15,399 nt of DNA from Zongyangia gallinarum (GCA_904419315.1 CAJFQY010000035.1:1-15399), one strand, 5' to 3'; positions 6,899 to 13,742 are shown, counted from the stretch's first letter. Program-made: numbers and translations. Notes: generated by a model from the sequence alone, not told the origin.

Positions 6899-6932
6899 CC
6901 GTCACAAAATTGTCACATGACCGTGGTATGGT
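6899..6932 (+). promoter_or_regulatory. Pho-box-like direct repeat with spaced -10
   Basis: CCGTCAC (6899-6905) and TTGTCAC (6910-6916) are 7-bp direct repeats with an 11-bp period and a 4-bp A-rich spacer. They resemble the two-repeat PhoB box of enterobacteria (CTGTCAT repeats). A -10-like TATGGT (6927-6932) lies 10 nt downstream, the usual geometry of a Pho-activated promoter. No gene starts close by, so the target is unclear. Confidence 0.4.
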
Positions 6933-7190
6933 TAATAAGGCCCAATGAATTGCGGCTAAATCTCCATAAGGCTGGTGAGAACAATGTGATGGAAGAGATA
7001 GTAGGAATCGCTTAGGATTAGTGAATTTTGTTATATTTTTGACAAAAAATAAACCGAAAAATGAATCCAGACATAAGATGTTATTAAAATATAATACATA
7101 TTTTATATAAAATATGTATGAAAATATTTCTGTAATTTTTATTAATTATATGAATAATGTTGTACAAAAGGTTTCAAAATGGCTAAAATC
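6933..7190. other. AT-rich non-coding gap with a 26-bp palindrome
   Basis: The gap between importer 1 and the M23 gene contains no credible gene on either strand. From about 7020 it becomes very AT-rich. A perfect palindrome spans 7094-7119 (left half ATACATATTTTAT). An open run of 31 codons at 6921-7013 lacks a start codon with an RBS. ATAAGGC recurs at 6935 and 6968. No known riboswitch consensus was recognised. Confidence 0.45.
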
Positions 7191-7191
7191 C

Positions 7192-7219
7192 TTGCAATTC
7201 TTACGAATTTATGTATAAT
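7192..7219 (+). promoter_or_regulatory. Promoter of the M23 peptidase gene
   Basis: The -35 TTGCAA (7192-7197) and a perfect -10 TATAAT (7214-7219) are 16 bp apart. Transcription would start near 7226, giving a leader of about 95 nt. This leader can form two small hairpins, AGTTC-TCA-GAACT and ACGAAG-N7-CTTCGT. Confidence 0.75.
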
Positions 7220-7320
7220 AAAATATGATCGTTCACAGATGAGTGGATGAAATGAGGAGTTCTCAGAACTGCTCAAACGAAGGTGCAGGCTTCGTAGCAA
7301 ATAAGAAAGGAGCGATGTTT

Positions 7321-9108
7321 GTGATACGCAGAAACTGTGGTTGTACAGAGAAGAAAAAAACTGTACGCGACAGAAAAAGCGTAACAGAAAAGAAGACAGC
7401 TTCGATATTATCTGCATTTTTTTCGACACTTTTTCAGTATTTTTATAAACTGTCTTATGTTGTTGGCTGTCAGTTTTTCCGTTTTCTGAGAAAACTGAAG
7501 AGCAAATACCGCGAGGGATTTTTCCGTGCTGTCCACGCTATCCGAGACTTTTTTGCCGGTTTTAAAGACCGTTTTCGGATCGGCTGGAGACGGATATGGA
7601 GGAATTTTACCTTCCCCTTTAAAAAGCTGGGTTCTTCCTGCGTTCTCATTAAGAACCAAGTATCCGGTGCCTATCGGCAGAAAGGCTTTTTAGGGGCTGT
7701 TGGCGAGTTCTTCTATGTATTCTTCTGCGGTGCGCGGGCCAACATGCGCATCATCAAAGGCTTCTTGAATTACGCGGCGCCAATTTGCGCGGCATTTCTG
7801 CTCGTTTATACAATTTCCTATTTTTCCAACCTTGATTACGCACTCAACGTAGAATATCAGGGAATGGAAATGGGGTATATTGAAAACGAGGATTCCTTTG
7901 ATCAGGCGGAAAAAATGATGCAGGGCCGTATTGTGTATGAGGAAGATCAAGACCCCATCAATACGACGCCTAAATTTACATTAGAAGTAGTGGAACCGAC
8001 GCAGGTGTTGTCGGTAGATAAAATGTGCGACAATATTATCGCCGCCTCTGGAAGCGTCATTAATCAGGCTACCGGGCTTTATGTTGATGGGAAATTTATG
8101 GGAGCGACCCAAAAGGGCGCGGAATTGGAAAATCTCCTTGACGGCATGTTAGCCCAGTATAGGACGGGTGCGGAAAATGAGGAAGTCGACTTTATTCGCG
8201 ATGTCGAGACAAAGGATGGGTTGTATCCTGAATCTAGCATTGTTGATCTAAAGAATATCGAAACGGTCATTACCTCCGATGTAGAAGGAGAAAAGGTCTA
8301 CGAGGTAGTGGAAGGTGACGATCCGTGGGGCATTGCGGAGAAAAATGATCTATCCCTGACAGAGTTGACAGCGCTGAATCCTGGCATTGAAGAATCTCTT
8401 CTGATCGGCCAGGAGGTGCTCATTTCTAAATCGGAGCCTTTCCTTGGGGTACAGGTAACACGTACTGAAACCTATATGGAAGAGATTCCTTATCAGACAG
8501 AGGAAACCGAGGACAACCGCTACTATCGAGGCTATTCCGAGGTGAAAACGGCGGGTGAAAACGGTACTGCTGAAGTTACTGCCAATGTTACCTACGTAGA
8601 TGGAGTTGAGGTCGACCGAGAGGTTATTGAATCCACAACTATTGAGGAACCAGTGGCCCAAGAGGTCATTGTGGGCAGTGCCAGCAATTTGACCTCCTAT
8701 AGTAACAGCAACAACTTTAGTTCTAGCTCTGGTTCCGCCTCGGCTAGCGGATTTTTGTGGCCAGCCAATGGCGGTTATATTAGCTGTGGTTACGGCGGCT
8801 ATGCAGGCCATTATGCTATTGATATCGCAGGAACCGGCAATGGACCAGTTTATGCGAGTATGGCAGGAACGGTTGTCTACGCGAGAAATCAGACGACAGG
8901 CTATGGACGGCATATTCTGATTGATCATGGCAATGGTGTCTATACGCTGTATGCCCATTGTAATGCCCTTTATGTTACAGCGGGACAGCAGGTAAGCCAA
9001 GGCCAGGTGATTGGTCAGGTTGGCCAGACTGGTAACGCCTATGGCCGACATCTGCACTTTGAGATCCGTATTAACGGACGCTATATGAATCCGGCCAATT
9101 ACTTCTAA
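7321..9108 (+). CDS. Membrane-anchored LysM-G5-M23 family metallopeptidase
   Basis: This is a probable cell wall hydrolase that cuts peptidoglycan cross-links. Numbering is from GTG 7321, chosen because AAAGGAG (7306-7312) is 8 nt away; ATG 7315 is too close to the RBS, and GTG 7243 has none. The 595 residues show a basic, aromatic-rich cytoplasmic part (1-149), one membrane segment (about 150-168) and an extracellular stalk. A LysM domain follows (about 325-369, VYEVVEGDDPWGIAEKNDL...LIGQEVLIS), then a G5-like domain (about 372-452), a Ser/Asn-rich linker (453-476) and a C-terminal M23 domain (about 479-595). The zinc and catalytic residues are intact: His497 and Asp501 in GHYAID, His546 in LYAHC, and His577/His579 in GRHLHFE. 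It has its own promoter and terminator and is transcribed alone. Confidence 0.9.
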   Translation: MIRRNCGCTEKKKTVRDRKSVTEKKTASILSAFFSTLFQYFYKLSYVVGCQFFRFLRKLKSKYREGFFRAVHAIRDFFAGFKDRFRIGWRRIWRNFTFPFKKLGSSCVLIKNQVSGAYRQKGFLGAVGEFFYVFFCGARANMRIIKGFLNYAAPICAAFLLVYTISYFSNLDYALNVEYQGMEMGYIENEDSFDQAEKMMQGRIVYEEDQDPINTTPKFTLEVVEPTQVLSVDKMCDNIIAASGSVINQATGLYVDGKFMGATQKGAELENLLDGMLAQYRTGAENEEVDFIRDVETKDGLYPESSIVDLKNIETVITSDVEGEKVYEVVEGDDPWGIAEKNDLSLTELTALNPGIEESLLIGQEVLISKSEPFLGVQVTRTETYMEEIPYQTEETEDNRYYRGYSEVKTAGENGTAEVTANVTYVDGVEVDREVIESTTIEEPVAQEVIVGSASNLTSYSNSNNFSSSSGSASASGFLWPANGGYISCGYGGYAGHYAIDIAGTGNGPVYASMAGTVVYARNQTTGYGRHILIDHGNGVYTLYAHCNALYVTAGQQVSQGQVIGQVGQTGNAYGRHLHFEIRINGRYMNPANYF

Positions 9109-9125
9109 AATAAGCTGTTTTGCAT

Positions 9126-9155
9126 AAAAAGGGACGCACTAGCGTCCCTTTTTAT
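9126..9155 (+). terminator. Rho-independent terminator after the M23 gene
   Basis: A perfect 12-bp stem AAAAAGGGACGC (9126-9137) / GCGTCCCTTTTT (9142-9153) has an ACTA loop and a T-run. Confidence 0.95.
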
Positions 9156-9254
9156 TTATAGGAGGTAAAAAAAGAAATACTGAGTAAAACAGTGAAAAAA
9201 AGAGAAACTAAGCGGTATTTTTAATATTTGAGGAATATTTTCAAATTGCCAAGG

Positions 9255-9283
9255 TAGCATTTTAGCACGATAAAGTATATAAT
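9255..9283 (+). promoter_or_regulatory. Probable promoter of amino acid importer 2
   Basis: A perfect -10 TATAAT (9278-9283) has a weak -35 TAGCAT (9255-9260) at 17 bp. The poor -35 could mean dependence on an activator. Confidence 0.55.
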
Positions 9284-9331
9284 AAGTCACGTGCTTGGAG
9301 GATAACATCTGAGCAGGAAGGGGAAAAGAAT

Positions 9332-10174
9332 ATGAAAAAAATTGGTGTGTTTTTGTTAGCGATGCTTATGTGCATTACCGTATTTGCCGGATGCGCCTCG
9401 CAGGGGGAAAGCTCTACAGCAGGGGACTCCCAATCTGATAGCAGTTCACAGTCCCAAAGCGAATCTGGCGCTCAGAACGGTGAAAAGACAGAATTCATTG
9501 TGGGTTTGGACGTTTCCTTCCCGCCTATGGGATTTATGAGCGAAGATAACGAAATTGTCGGATTCGATATTGACATGGCAAAAGAGGTTGCCAAAAAATT
9601 GGGCCTGGAATTGAAGCTACAGCCTATCGATTGGGCTGCCAAGGAGATGGAGCTCAACAACGGCAACATTGATTGCATTTGGAATGGAATGACAGTAACT
9701 GAGGAAAGAGAAGAAAATATGCTGCTCCTCCGTCCCTACATGGCAAACAACCAGCTGATTGTTGTTGCGAAGGATTCTCCCATTGCGACAAAAGCAGATT
9801 TGGCAGGAAAGATTGTTGCAGTTCAGACAGATTCTTCTGGTGAGCTGGCACTGAACAATGACCCCATTAAAGATGAGGTAGCTGAGGTTGTTTCCATGGC
9901 CGACTATGTCTCTGCCCTGAATGATCTGAAGATCGGCAGAATTGATGCGGTTATTATCGATGAAGTCGTTGCACGTTATTATGTAGAGATGGAACCGGAA
10001 AACTTCACCATTATTGAAGAGTCTCTGCAGGAAGAGGAATACGCTATCGGCTTTAAAAAAGATAATACTGAATTTGCACAGCAGGTTCAGGAGGCCTTTG
10101 ATGAGGTTGTTGCCGAAGGCACCGCAGCTGAAATCTCTGAGAAATGGTTTGGAAAGGATATTGTCCTCAAATAA
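9332..10174 (+). CDS. Amino acid ABC transporter substrate-binding lipoprotein (importer 2)
   Basis: This extracellular lipoprotein is the ligand receptor of importer 2. The 280 residues start with a signal peptide ending in lipobox FAGC (Cys21). A low-complexity Ser/Gln-rich linker (about 24-50) follows, which importer 1's binding protein lacks. The family 3 solute-binding domain has FPPMGFMSEDNEIVGFDIDMA (66-86), the segment PIDWAAKEMELNNGNIDCIWNGMT (about 98-121) and a second lobe with LNDLKIGRIDAVIIDEVVA (near 195-213). The WAAKEMELNNGNIDCIWNG type segment is typical of a binding-protein subgroup often annotated for cystine or polar amino acids, but the ligand here is not proven. The RBS GGAAGGGG (9316-9323) is 8 nt before the ATG. 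A strong hairpin follows the gene. Confidence 0.93.
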   Translation: MKKIGVFLLAMLMCITVFAGCASQGESSTAGDSQSDSSSQSQSESGAQNGEKTEFIVGLDVSFPPMGFMSEDNEIVGFDIDMAKEVAKKLGLELKLQPIDWAAKEMELNNGNIDCIWNGMTVTEEREENMLLLRPYMANNQLIVVAKDSPIATKADLAGKIVAVQTDSSGELALNNDPIKDEVAEVVSMADYVSALNDLKIGRIDAVIIDEVVARYYVEMEPENFTIIEESLQEEEYAIGFKKDNTEFAQQVQEAFDEVVAEGTAAEISEKWFGKDIVLK

Positions 10175-10204
10175 CCTCATCTCCTATAAATGTGACAAAG
10201 TGTG

Positions 10205-10247
10205 AAAACAAAACCGGTTTTTTTACAAAACCGGTTTTGTTTTTTTA
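10205..10247 (+). terminator. Hairpin terminator after the importer 2 binding protein
   Basis: A 17-bp perfect stem (10205-10221 with 10227-10243) closes a TTTAC loop and is followed by a T-run. Each arm contains the self-complementary AAAACCGGTTTT, at 10210-10221 and 10227-10238. It sits between the binding-protein and permease genes, as in importer 1, and may give more binding protein than permease. Confidence 0.88.
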
Positions 10248-10253
10248 TCTTTT

Positions 10254-10299
10254 ATGGTATGATATTCCCAGTGGCTTTCGTTTGATAACATGGTATCAT
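10254..10299 (+). promoter_or_regulatory. Possible operator/promoter region before permease 2
   Basis: ATGGTATGAT (10254-10263) and ATGGTATCAT (10290-10299) are near-identical 10-mers 36 bp apart. The second is part of an inverted repeat TGATA-N6-TATCA (10283-10298). TATGAT (10258-10263) could be a -10, but its -35 (TTGTTT, 15 bp spacing) is poor. GTATGATAT from the first site also occurs in the leader of the GntR gene at 11928-11936. Confidence 0.3.
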
Positions 10300-10358
10300 T
10301 TTAGAACGAATAGCAGAAAAATAGCGGCGGTACGGACGCCTTTGCAGGAGGGAATATT

Positions 10359-11018
10359 TTGGATTTGCAATATATATGGACACTGACGCAACCACTTTTG
10401 CTCGGTGCGCAGACAACGATATTGCTCTTTTTTATCGTTATAATTTTGGCGATGCCTCTAGGCTTTGTGTTTACAGGGATGGTGCGCAGCCGGTTTCGTG
10501 TGCTTCGATGGATTGGTAATGCTTACATTACGCTGATGCGGGGAACACCATTGTTGCTTCAGCTATTCTTTATTTATTTTGGACTCCCCATTCTACCAGT
10601 GATTGGCGAATATTTGAAATTTGGCCGTTTTACAGCCGCCTGTATCGGATTTGTCCTCAATTATGCGGCCTATTTCGCAGAGATTTATCGTGGAGGCCTT
10701 TTAGCGATTGACAAAGGCCAGTATGAAGCATGTAAGGTGCTGGGCCTGAGCAAGGTGCAGACAACTGTGAAGGTGATTATCCCCCAGATGATCCGAGTGG
10801 CCCTGCCTTCTATTGCTAACGAATCTATTACCTTGGTGAAGGATACATCTCTGTTATACGCGGTTTCTGTACCCGAAGTGCTTCACTACGCAAAGCTTGC
10901 GGTAAGCCGGGATATGACAACGATTCCATTTATTCTAGCGGCGATTATTTATCTGGTGATGGTAATGCTGCTCACCTTTTTCTTCAAAAAGGTGGAGAAA
11001 AAATTCAGTTTTAAATAG
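10359..11018 (+). CDS. Amino acid ABC transporter permease (importer 2)
   Basis: This is the membrane subunit of importer 2. The 219 residues include hydrophobic segments at about 17-40, 62-82, 90-110 and 190-208. The conserved RGTP is at 61-64, and the EAA coupling loop reads EACKVLGLSK...IPQMIRVALPSIANE (123-155). The start is a TTG at 10359: RBS GGAGGG (10347-10352) ends 6 nt before it, and no ATG in frame occurs before residue 32. The gene lies 2 nt from a possible upstream TTG extension of the ATPase frame and 26 nt from the preferred ATPase start, so the pair is co-transcribed. It is the counterpart of the permease at 5391 but has clearly diverged from it. Confidence 0.92.
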   Translation: MDLQYIWTLTQPLLLGAQTTILLFFIVIILAMPLGFVFTGMVRSRFRVLRWIGNAYITLMRGTPLLLQLFFIYFGLPILPVIGEYLKFGRFTAACIGFVLNYAAYFAEIYRGGLLAIDKGQYEACKVLGLSKVQTTVKVIIPQMIRVALPSIANESITLVKDTSLLYAVSVPEVLHYAKLAVSRDMTTIPFILAAIIYLVMVMLLTFFFKKVEKKFSFK

Positions 11019-11044
11019 GCTTGTGGAAGAAAGGAACAGATGTC

Positions 11045-11788
11045 ATGGCGTTAATTGAGATACAGGGACTGAAAAAGTCTTTTGGCAAGTTAGAAGTCCT
11101 AAAGAATATTAGTTTTCATGTGGATAAGGGTGACGTAGTTTCCATTATTGGTTCCAGCGGTTCAGGAAAGAGTACGATTCTCCGCTGTCTTATTAACCTG
11201 GAACAGATTGATGGTGGTACAGTCACTGTAGATGGTGAGGATATGATTCGCGATGGACATTATGCACCATCAGCGCAGGTGAAGCAGATCACCCGGAAGA
11301 TGGGGATGGTGTTCCAATCTTTCAATCTGTTCCCGCATATGACGGTTAAGCAGAATTTAATGATGCCAGCGATGACAGTAAAGAAAATGCCAAAAGAAGA
11401 GGCATTGGAACAGTGTATTAATTTGTTGACCAAGGTGGGACTGGCGGACAAAATCGATGCTTATCCCTCTAATCTTTCTGGCGGTCAGAAGCAGCGGGTG
11501 GAGATCGCCCGTTCTTTGATGATGAAACCCGAAATCATCCTATTTGACGAACCCACTTCCGCCCTAGACCCGGAGCTGACAGGCGAGGTTCTGGCGGTAA
11601 TGAAACAATTGGCCCAGGAGCACATGACCATGATTATTGTGACCCATGAGATGGCGTTTGCACGGGAGGTTTCCAATCAGGTCCTCTTTATGCACAATGG
11701 TGAGATATTGGAAAGTGGCACGCCGGAGCAGATTTTTGGCAATCCTCGGGAAGCAAGAACCAGGGAATTCCTCAACAGTATTTTTTAA
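11045..11788 (+). CDS. Amino acid ABC transporter ATP-binding protein (importer 2)
   Basis: This is the energising ATPase of importer 2, of the GlnQ/HisP class. The 247 residues carry Walker A GSSGSGKST (36-44), Q-loop MVFQ (about 88-91), signature LSGGQKQR (144-151), Walker B IILFDE (164-169), D-loop SALD and switch His201 in IIVTHEM. ATG 11045 was chosen over TTG 11021 because AGAAAGGAA (11028-11036) precedes it by 8 nt and MALIEIQGLKKSFG is a typical beginning. It has a short insert after the second strand (GHYAPSAQVKQ, about 71-81) compared with the importer 1 ATPase. A strong terminator lies 22 nt after the stop. Confidence 0.95.
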   Translation: MALIEIQGLKKSFGKLEVLKNISFHVDKGDVVSIIGSSGSGKSTILRCLINLEQIDGGTVTVDGEDMIRDGHYAPSAQVKQITRKMGMVFQSFNLFPHMTVKQNLMMPAMTVKKMPKEEALEQCINLLTKVGLADKIDAYPSNLSGGQKQRVEIARSLMMKPEIILFDEPTSALDPELTGEVLAVMKQLAQEHMTMIIVTHEMAFAREVSNQVLFMHNGEILESGTPEQIFGNPREARTREFLNSIF

Positions 11789-11810
11789 TTTTTGCATTGT
11801 AAATCATTGT

Positions 11811-11840
11811 AAAATCCCGACGTATATGTCGGGATTTTTT
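11811..11840 (+). terminator. Rho-independent terminator after importer 2
   Basis: An 11-bp stem AAAATCCCGAC (11811-11821) / GTCGGGATTTT (11828-11838) has a GTATAT loop and a T-run. Confidence 0.94.
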
Positions 11841-11860
11841 ATAGAGTAGCGGAAGAAAAA

Positions 11861-11890
11861 TTGACAGTAAAAATATACAAGTGTTATAAT
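11861..11890 (+). promoter_or_regulatory. Promoter of the GntR regulator gene
   Basis: Consensus -35 TTGACA (11861-11866) and consensus -10 TATAAT (11885-11890) are 18 bp apart. The leader of about 95 nt before the TTG start carries repeated TATGATAT/TGATATAT-like elements (11928-11936 and near 11950), which may serve autoregulation. Confidence 0.8.
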
Positions 11891-11991
11891 AAAAAAGTCG
11901 CAAATCCACTGAGTTTTTACAATAGTTGTATGATATGTATGGAAGTGATTTGATATATCTGTATGTTTTTTGATGAAAGGGAGGAATTGGT

Positions 11992-12756
11992 TTGATCGAC
12001 TTTGTGAAGCACCATATTGACAAAACAAGTCCGGTTCCTTTGTATTTTCAGATCAAGGAAATCATCCTCAGCGAAATTTTATCCGGAAATTTGCAGACGG
12101 GAGATCTGATTCCCACTGAAGTTGAGTTTTCCCAAATGTATAAGGTCAGCCGTTCCACAGTGCGGCAAGCGATTTTGGAACTTGTCAATGAAGGATATCT
12201 CTGCCGGCTTAAAAGTAAGGGAACATTTGTATCCAAGCCGAAGATTTCCCAGGAATTTGTTTATAAGCTGGATAACTTCCGTTCCCAAATGGCTCGTGCC
12301 GGTTTGGAACCTAAAACCGAAGTGTTGGAATTTGAGGTGATAAATCCAACAGACTCCATTATGAAGGCGTTGGAGATTACCGAGGATGATAAGGTCATCA
12401 AGCTGTCCCGTCTCCGCTATGCAGGATCGGATCCCATTGTCATTGTGGATACCTATCTGCCTTATGAATTGTGCGCTCCGATCCTGAAGATGGACATGTC
12501 GGTGCGGTCCTTGACAGAGTTTACCAGTCTTGACCCTCAGACAGAGGTAGTTCGTGCCAAAAGAACCATAGAAGCTATTAACGCGGGGCCCTTTGAATCC
12601 CGTCACCTTCGGATCAAACGAGGACATGCGGTTTTGCAGTTTCGAACGACAGGCTATAACTGTTATGACCGGCCGGTGGAATACTCTATTGCCAGATATC
12701 GGGGGGATCGGAATAAGTTCACCGTTTCCACAGTTAATACATCAGAAGAGCTATAA
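11992..12756 (+). CDS. GntR-family transcriptional regulator, HutC subfamily (UTRA domain)
   Basis: This is a cytoplasmic DNA-binding regulator that senses a small ligand. The 254 residues begin with a GntR winged helix (about 15-82): PLYFQIKEIILSEILSGNL, GDLIPTEVEFSQMYKVSRSTVRQAILELVNEGYL, and a wing ending KGTFVSKP. A UTRA ligand-binding domain follows (about 92-250), with LRYAGSDPIVIVDTYLP and PVEYSIARYRGDRNKF, as in HutC/YvoA-type regulators. The start is TTG 11992, with RBS AAAGGGAGG (11976-11984) 7 nt upstream. It has its own strong promoter and terminator. The target is not shown by the sequence. Autoregulation or control of the adjacent importer 2 is plausible from position only; many HutC members respond to sugars or amino sugars. 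Confidence 0.93.
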   Translation: MIDFVKHHIDKTSPVPLYFQIKEIILSEILSGNLQTGDLIPTEVEFSQMYKVSRSTVRQAILELVNEGYLCRLKSKGTFVSKPKISQEFVYKLDNFRSQMARAGLEPKTEVLEFEVINPTDSIMKALEITEDDKVIKLSRLRYAGSDPIVIVDTYLPYELCAPILKMDMSVRSLTEFTSLDPQTEVVRAKRTIEAINAGPFESRHLRIKRGHAVLQFRTTGYNCYDRPVEYSIARYRGDRNKFTVSTVNTSEEL

Positions 12757-12792
12757 AAAAGCCCGGGATCCTATGATCCCGGGCTTTTTTAT
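12755..12792 (+). terminator. Rho-independent terminator overlapping the GntR stop codon
   Basis: A perfect 16-bp stem (12755-12770 with 12775-12790, core GCCCGGGATC/GATCCCGGGC) has a CTAT loop and a T-run. Its A-rich foot includes the TAA stop at 12754-12756. Confidence 0.96.
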
Positions 12793-12797
12793 AGCTT

Positions 12798-12843
12798 AAT
12801 ATAATATAGATTGACAAATTATATTATATTAAATATAATATAG
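12798..12843 (+). promoter_or_regulatory. PadR-operon promoter covered by a three-copy AT-rich operator
   Basis: Consensus -35 TTGACA (12811-12816) and -10 TATAAT (12834-12839) are 17 bp apart. AATATAATATAG occurs at 12798-12809 and again at 12832-12843, a 34-bp offset or about three helical turns. Its 11-bp core is also present inverted as TATATTATATT (12820-12830), in the spacer. The -35 is thus flanked by a perfect inverted repeat and the -10 lies inside the third copy. This is a natural place for PadR autorepression. Confidence 0.8.
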
Positions 12844-12871
12844 AAAGTGATATAAGAATAGAGGTGAGGAC

Positions 12872-13198
12872 ATGGCGTTTCAGTTGGGGGCTTCCCTTCT
12901 AGAGGCGTGTGTGTTGGCAGTGCTGGCCCGAGGGGATACCTATGGATATATTTTGACCCAAAATATCCGCAGCATCATTGAGATATCGGAATCCACCTTG
13001 TATCCGGTGCTGCGGCGGCTGCAAAAGGACAACTGCCTGACCACATATGATCAGCCCTGTCAGGGCCGCAACCGGCGGTACTATCGGATTACCGAAGAGG
13101 GAAAACAGCGCCTTGAACAATATATGCGGGACTGGAGCGAGTATAAGGAAAAAGTAGATCTTGTTTTGAGTGGAGGAATCAATCATGAGTGCAAGTGA
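12872..13198 (+). CDS. PadR-family transcriptional regulator
   Basis: This is a small dimeric winged-helix repressor. The 108 residues match the short PadR subfamily: LLEACVLAVLARGDTYGYILTQNI as the first helices, the recognition segment ISESTLYPVLRRLQKDNCL (38-56), and the wing GRNRRYYRITEEGKQRLEQYM (65-85), ending in a C-terminal dimerisation helix. RBS GAGGTGAGG (12861-12869) precedes the ATG. Its 3' end overlaps the next gene by 14 nt, so the two are co-translated. PadR proteins usually repress their own operon until a ligand or membrane signal releases them, and the repeats over the promoter fit that role. The inducing signal is unknown. Confidence 0.95.
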   Translation: MAFQLGASLLEACVLAVLARGDTYGYILTQNIRSIIEISESTLYPVLRRLQKDNCLTTYDQPCQGRNRRYYRITEEGKQRLEQYMRDWSEYKEKVDLVLSGGINHECK

Positions 13199-13742
13199 TT
13201 TTTTGAGAAGGCTGGATGTACAGCTTCGGCAGCTGCCGCCAGGGGAAAGAGAGAATGCGCTGGCCTACTACCGGGATTATTTTGCAGATGCTGGCATTGA
13301 AAATGAACAAAAGGTATTGGAGGAATTAGGATCGCCAGAAAAGTTGGGAGCGGAGATTGTCGCCGATTATTATTACAAGAATGGCGCGGAAGCACCGATC
13401 ATGTATCCCAAAAAGAAAGGGATGCCGTTAGCGGTAAAAATTATCCTCGGAATCGTCCTGTGCCCCATAATCTTTACCTTCCTGATAGTGTATGCCACGA
13501 TTTTGTTTGCGATTTTTATAATTCCGGTATCCCTTATGGCAGGAGGTGTCATCTATTTTCTGGGTGGCATTGCTGTGATGCTGATCAATATTCCCACGGG
13601 CTTTATGGTTCTGGGGGAAGGGCTTCTGGCTGCAGGTATTGGACTGCTCCTCTTTGTCCCGGTTAAGCGTTTGATGGTGATCAGCTGGCATGGGATTGTA
13701 AGAATGTTCCGTAGACTGACGAGAAAGGGGAAGGTACAATGA
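13185..13742 (+). CDS. HAAS (DUF1700) domain membrane protein
   Basis: This 185-residue protein has a cytoplasmic helical HAAS/DUF1700 domain (about 1-65). It reads FLRRLDVQLRQLPPGERENALAYYRDYFADAG, then EQKVLEELGSPEKLGAEIVADYYY, the usual signature of the family. It is followed by about three to four membrane segments (82-104, 106-127, 134-160) and a basic tail. The ATG at 13185 is supported by TGGAGGAA at 13171-13178; an in-frame GTG at 13170 would lie before that RBS. The gene overlaps PadR by 14 nt and the DUF4097 gene by 4 nt. In other Firmicutes this family is commonly encoded beside PadR and DUF4097 genes and is thought to link an envelope signal to the regulator. That role here is inferred from context. 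The biochemical function is not known. Confidence 0.9.
   Translation: MSASDFLRRLDVQLRQLPPGERENALAYYRDYFADAGIENEQKVLEELGSPEKLGAEIVADYYYKNGAEAPIMYPKKKGMPLAVKIILGIVLCPIIFTFLIVYATILFAIFIIPVSLMAGGVIYFLGGIAVMLINIPTGFMVLGEGLLAAGIGLLLFVPVKRLMVISWHGIVRMFRRLTRKGKVQ

Noticed and set aside
6921..7013. Open run of 31 codons in the gap before the M23 gene
   Set aside because: It has no RBS at a start codon, no similarity that I recognise, and a length expected by chance.
6850..7030. Possible c-di-AMP (ydaO-type) or other riboswitch before the cell wall hydrolase gene
   Set aside because: Such riboswitches often precede wall hydrolases, so I looked for the conserved segments, but none were found; the M23 promoter also lies downstream of this stretch.
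7243..7320. Longer N-terminus of the M23 protein from GTG 7243
   Set aside because: There is no RBS before 7243, and a good one at 7306-7312 points to GTG 7321; the extra residues look like leader RNA.
8350..9057. Minus-strand open frame of 235 codons opposite the M23 domain
   Set aside because: The plus frame has intact LysM and M23 motifs; the antisense frame has no start signal and no recognisable domain.
12797..12845. AT-rich repeats at 12797-12845 as a transposon end or CRISPR-like array
   Set aside because: Only three short copies exist, centred on a consensus promoter with no transposase or spacers nearby; an operator is the simpler reading.
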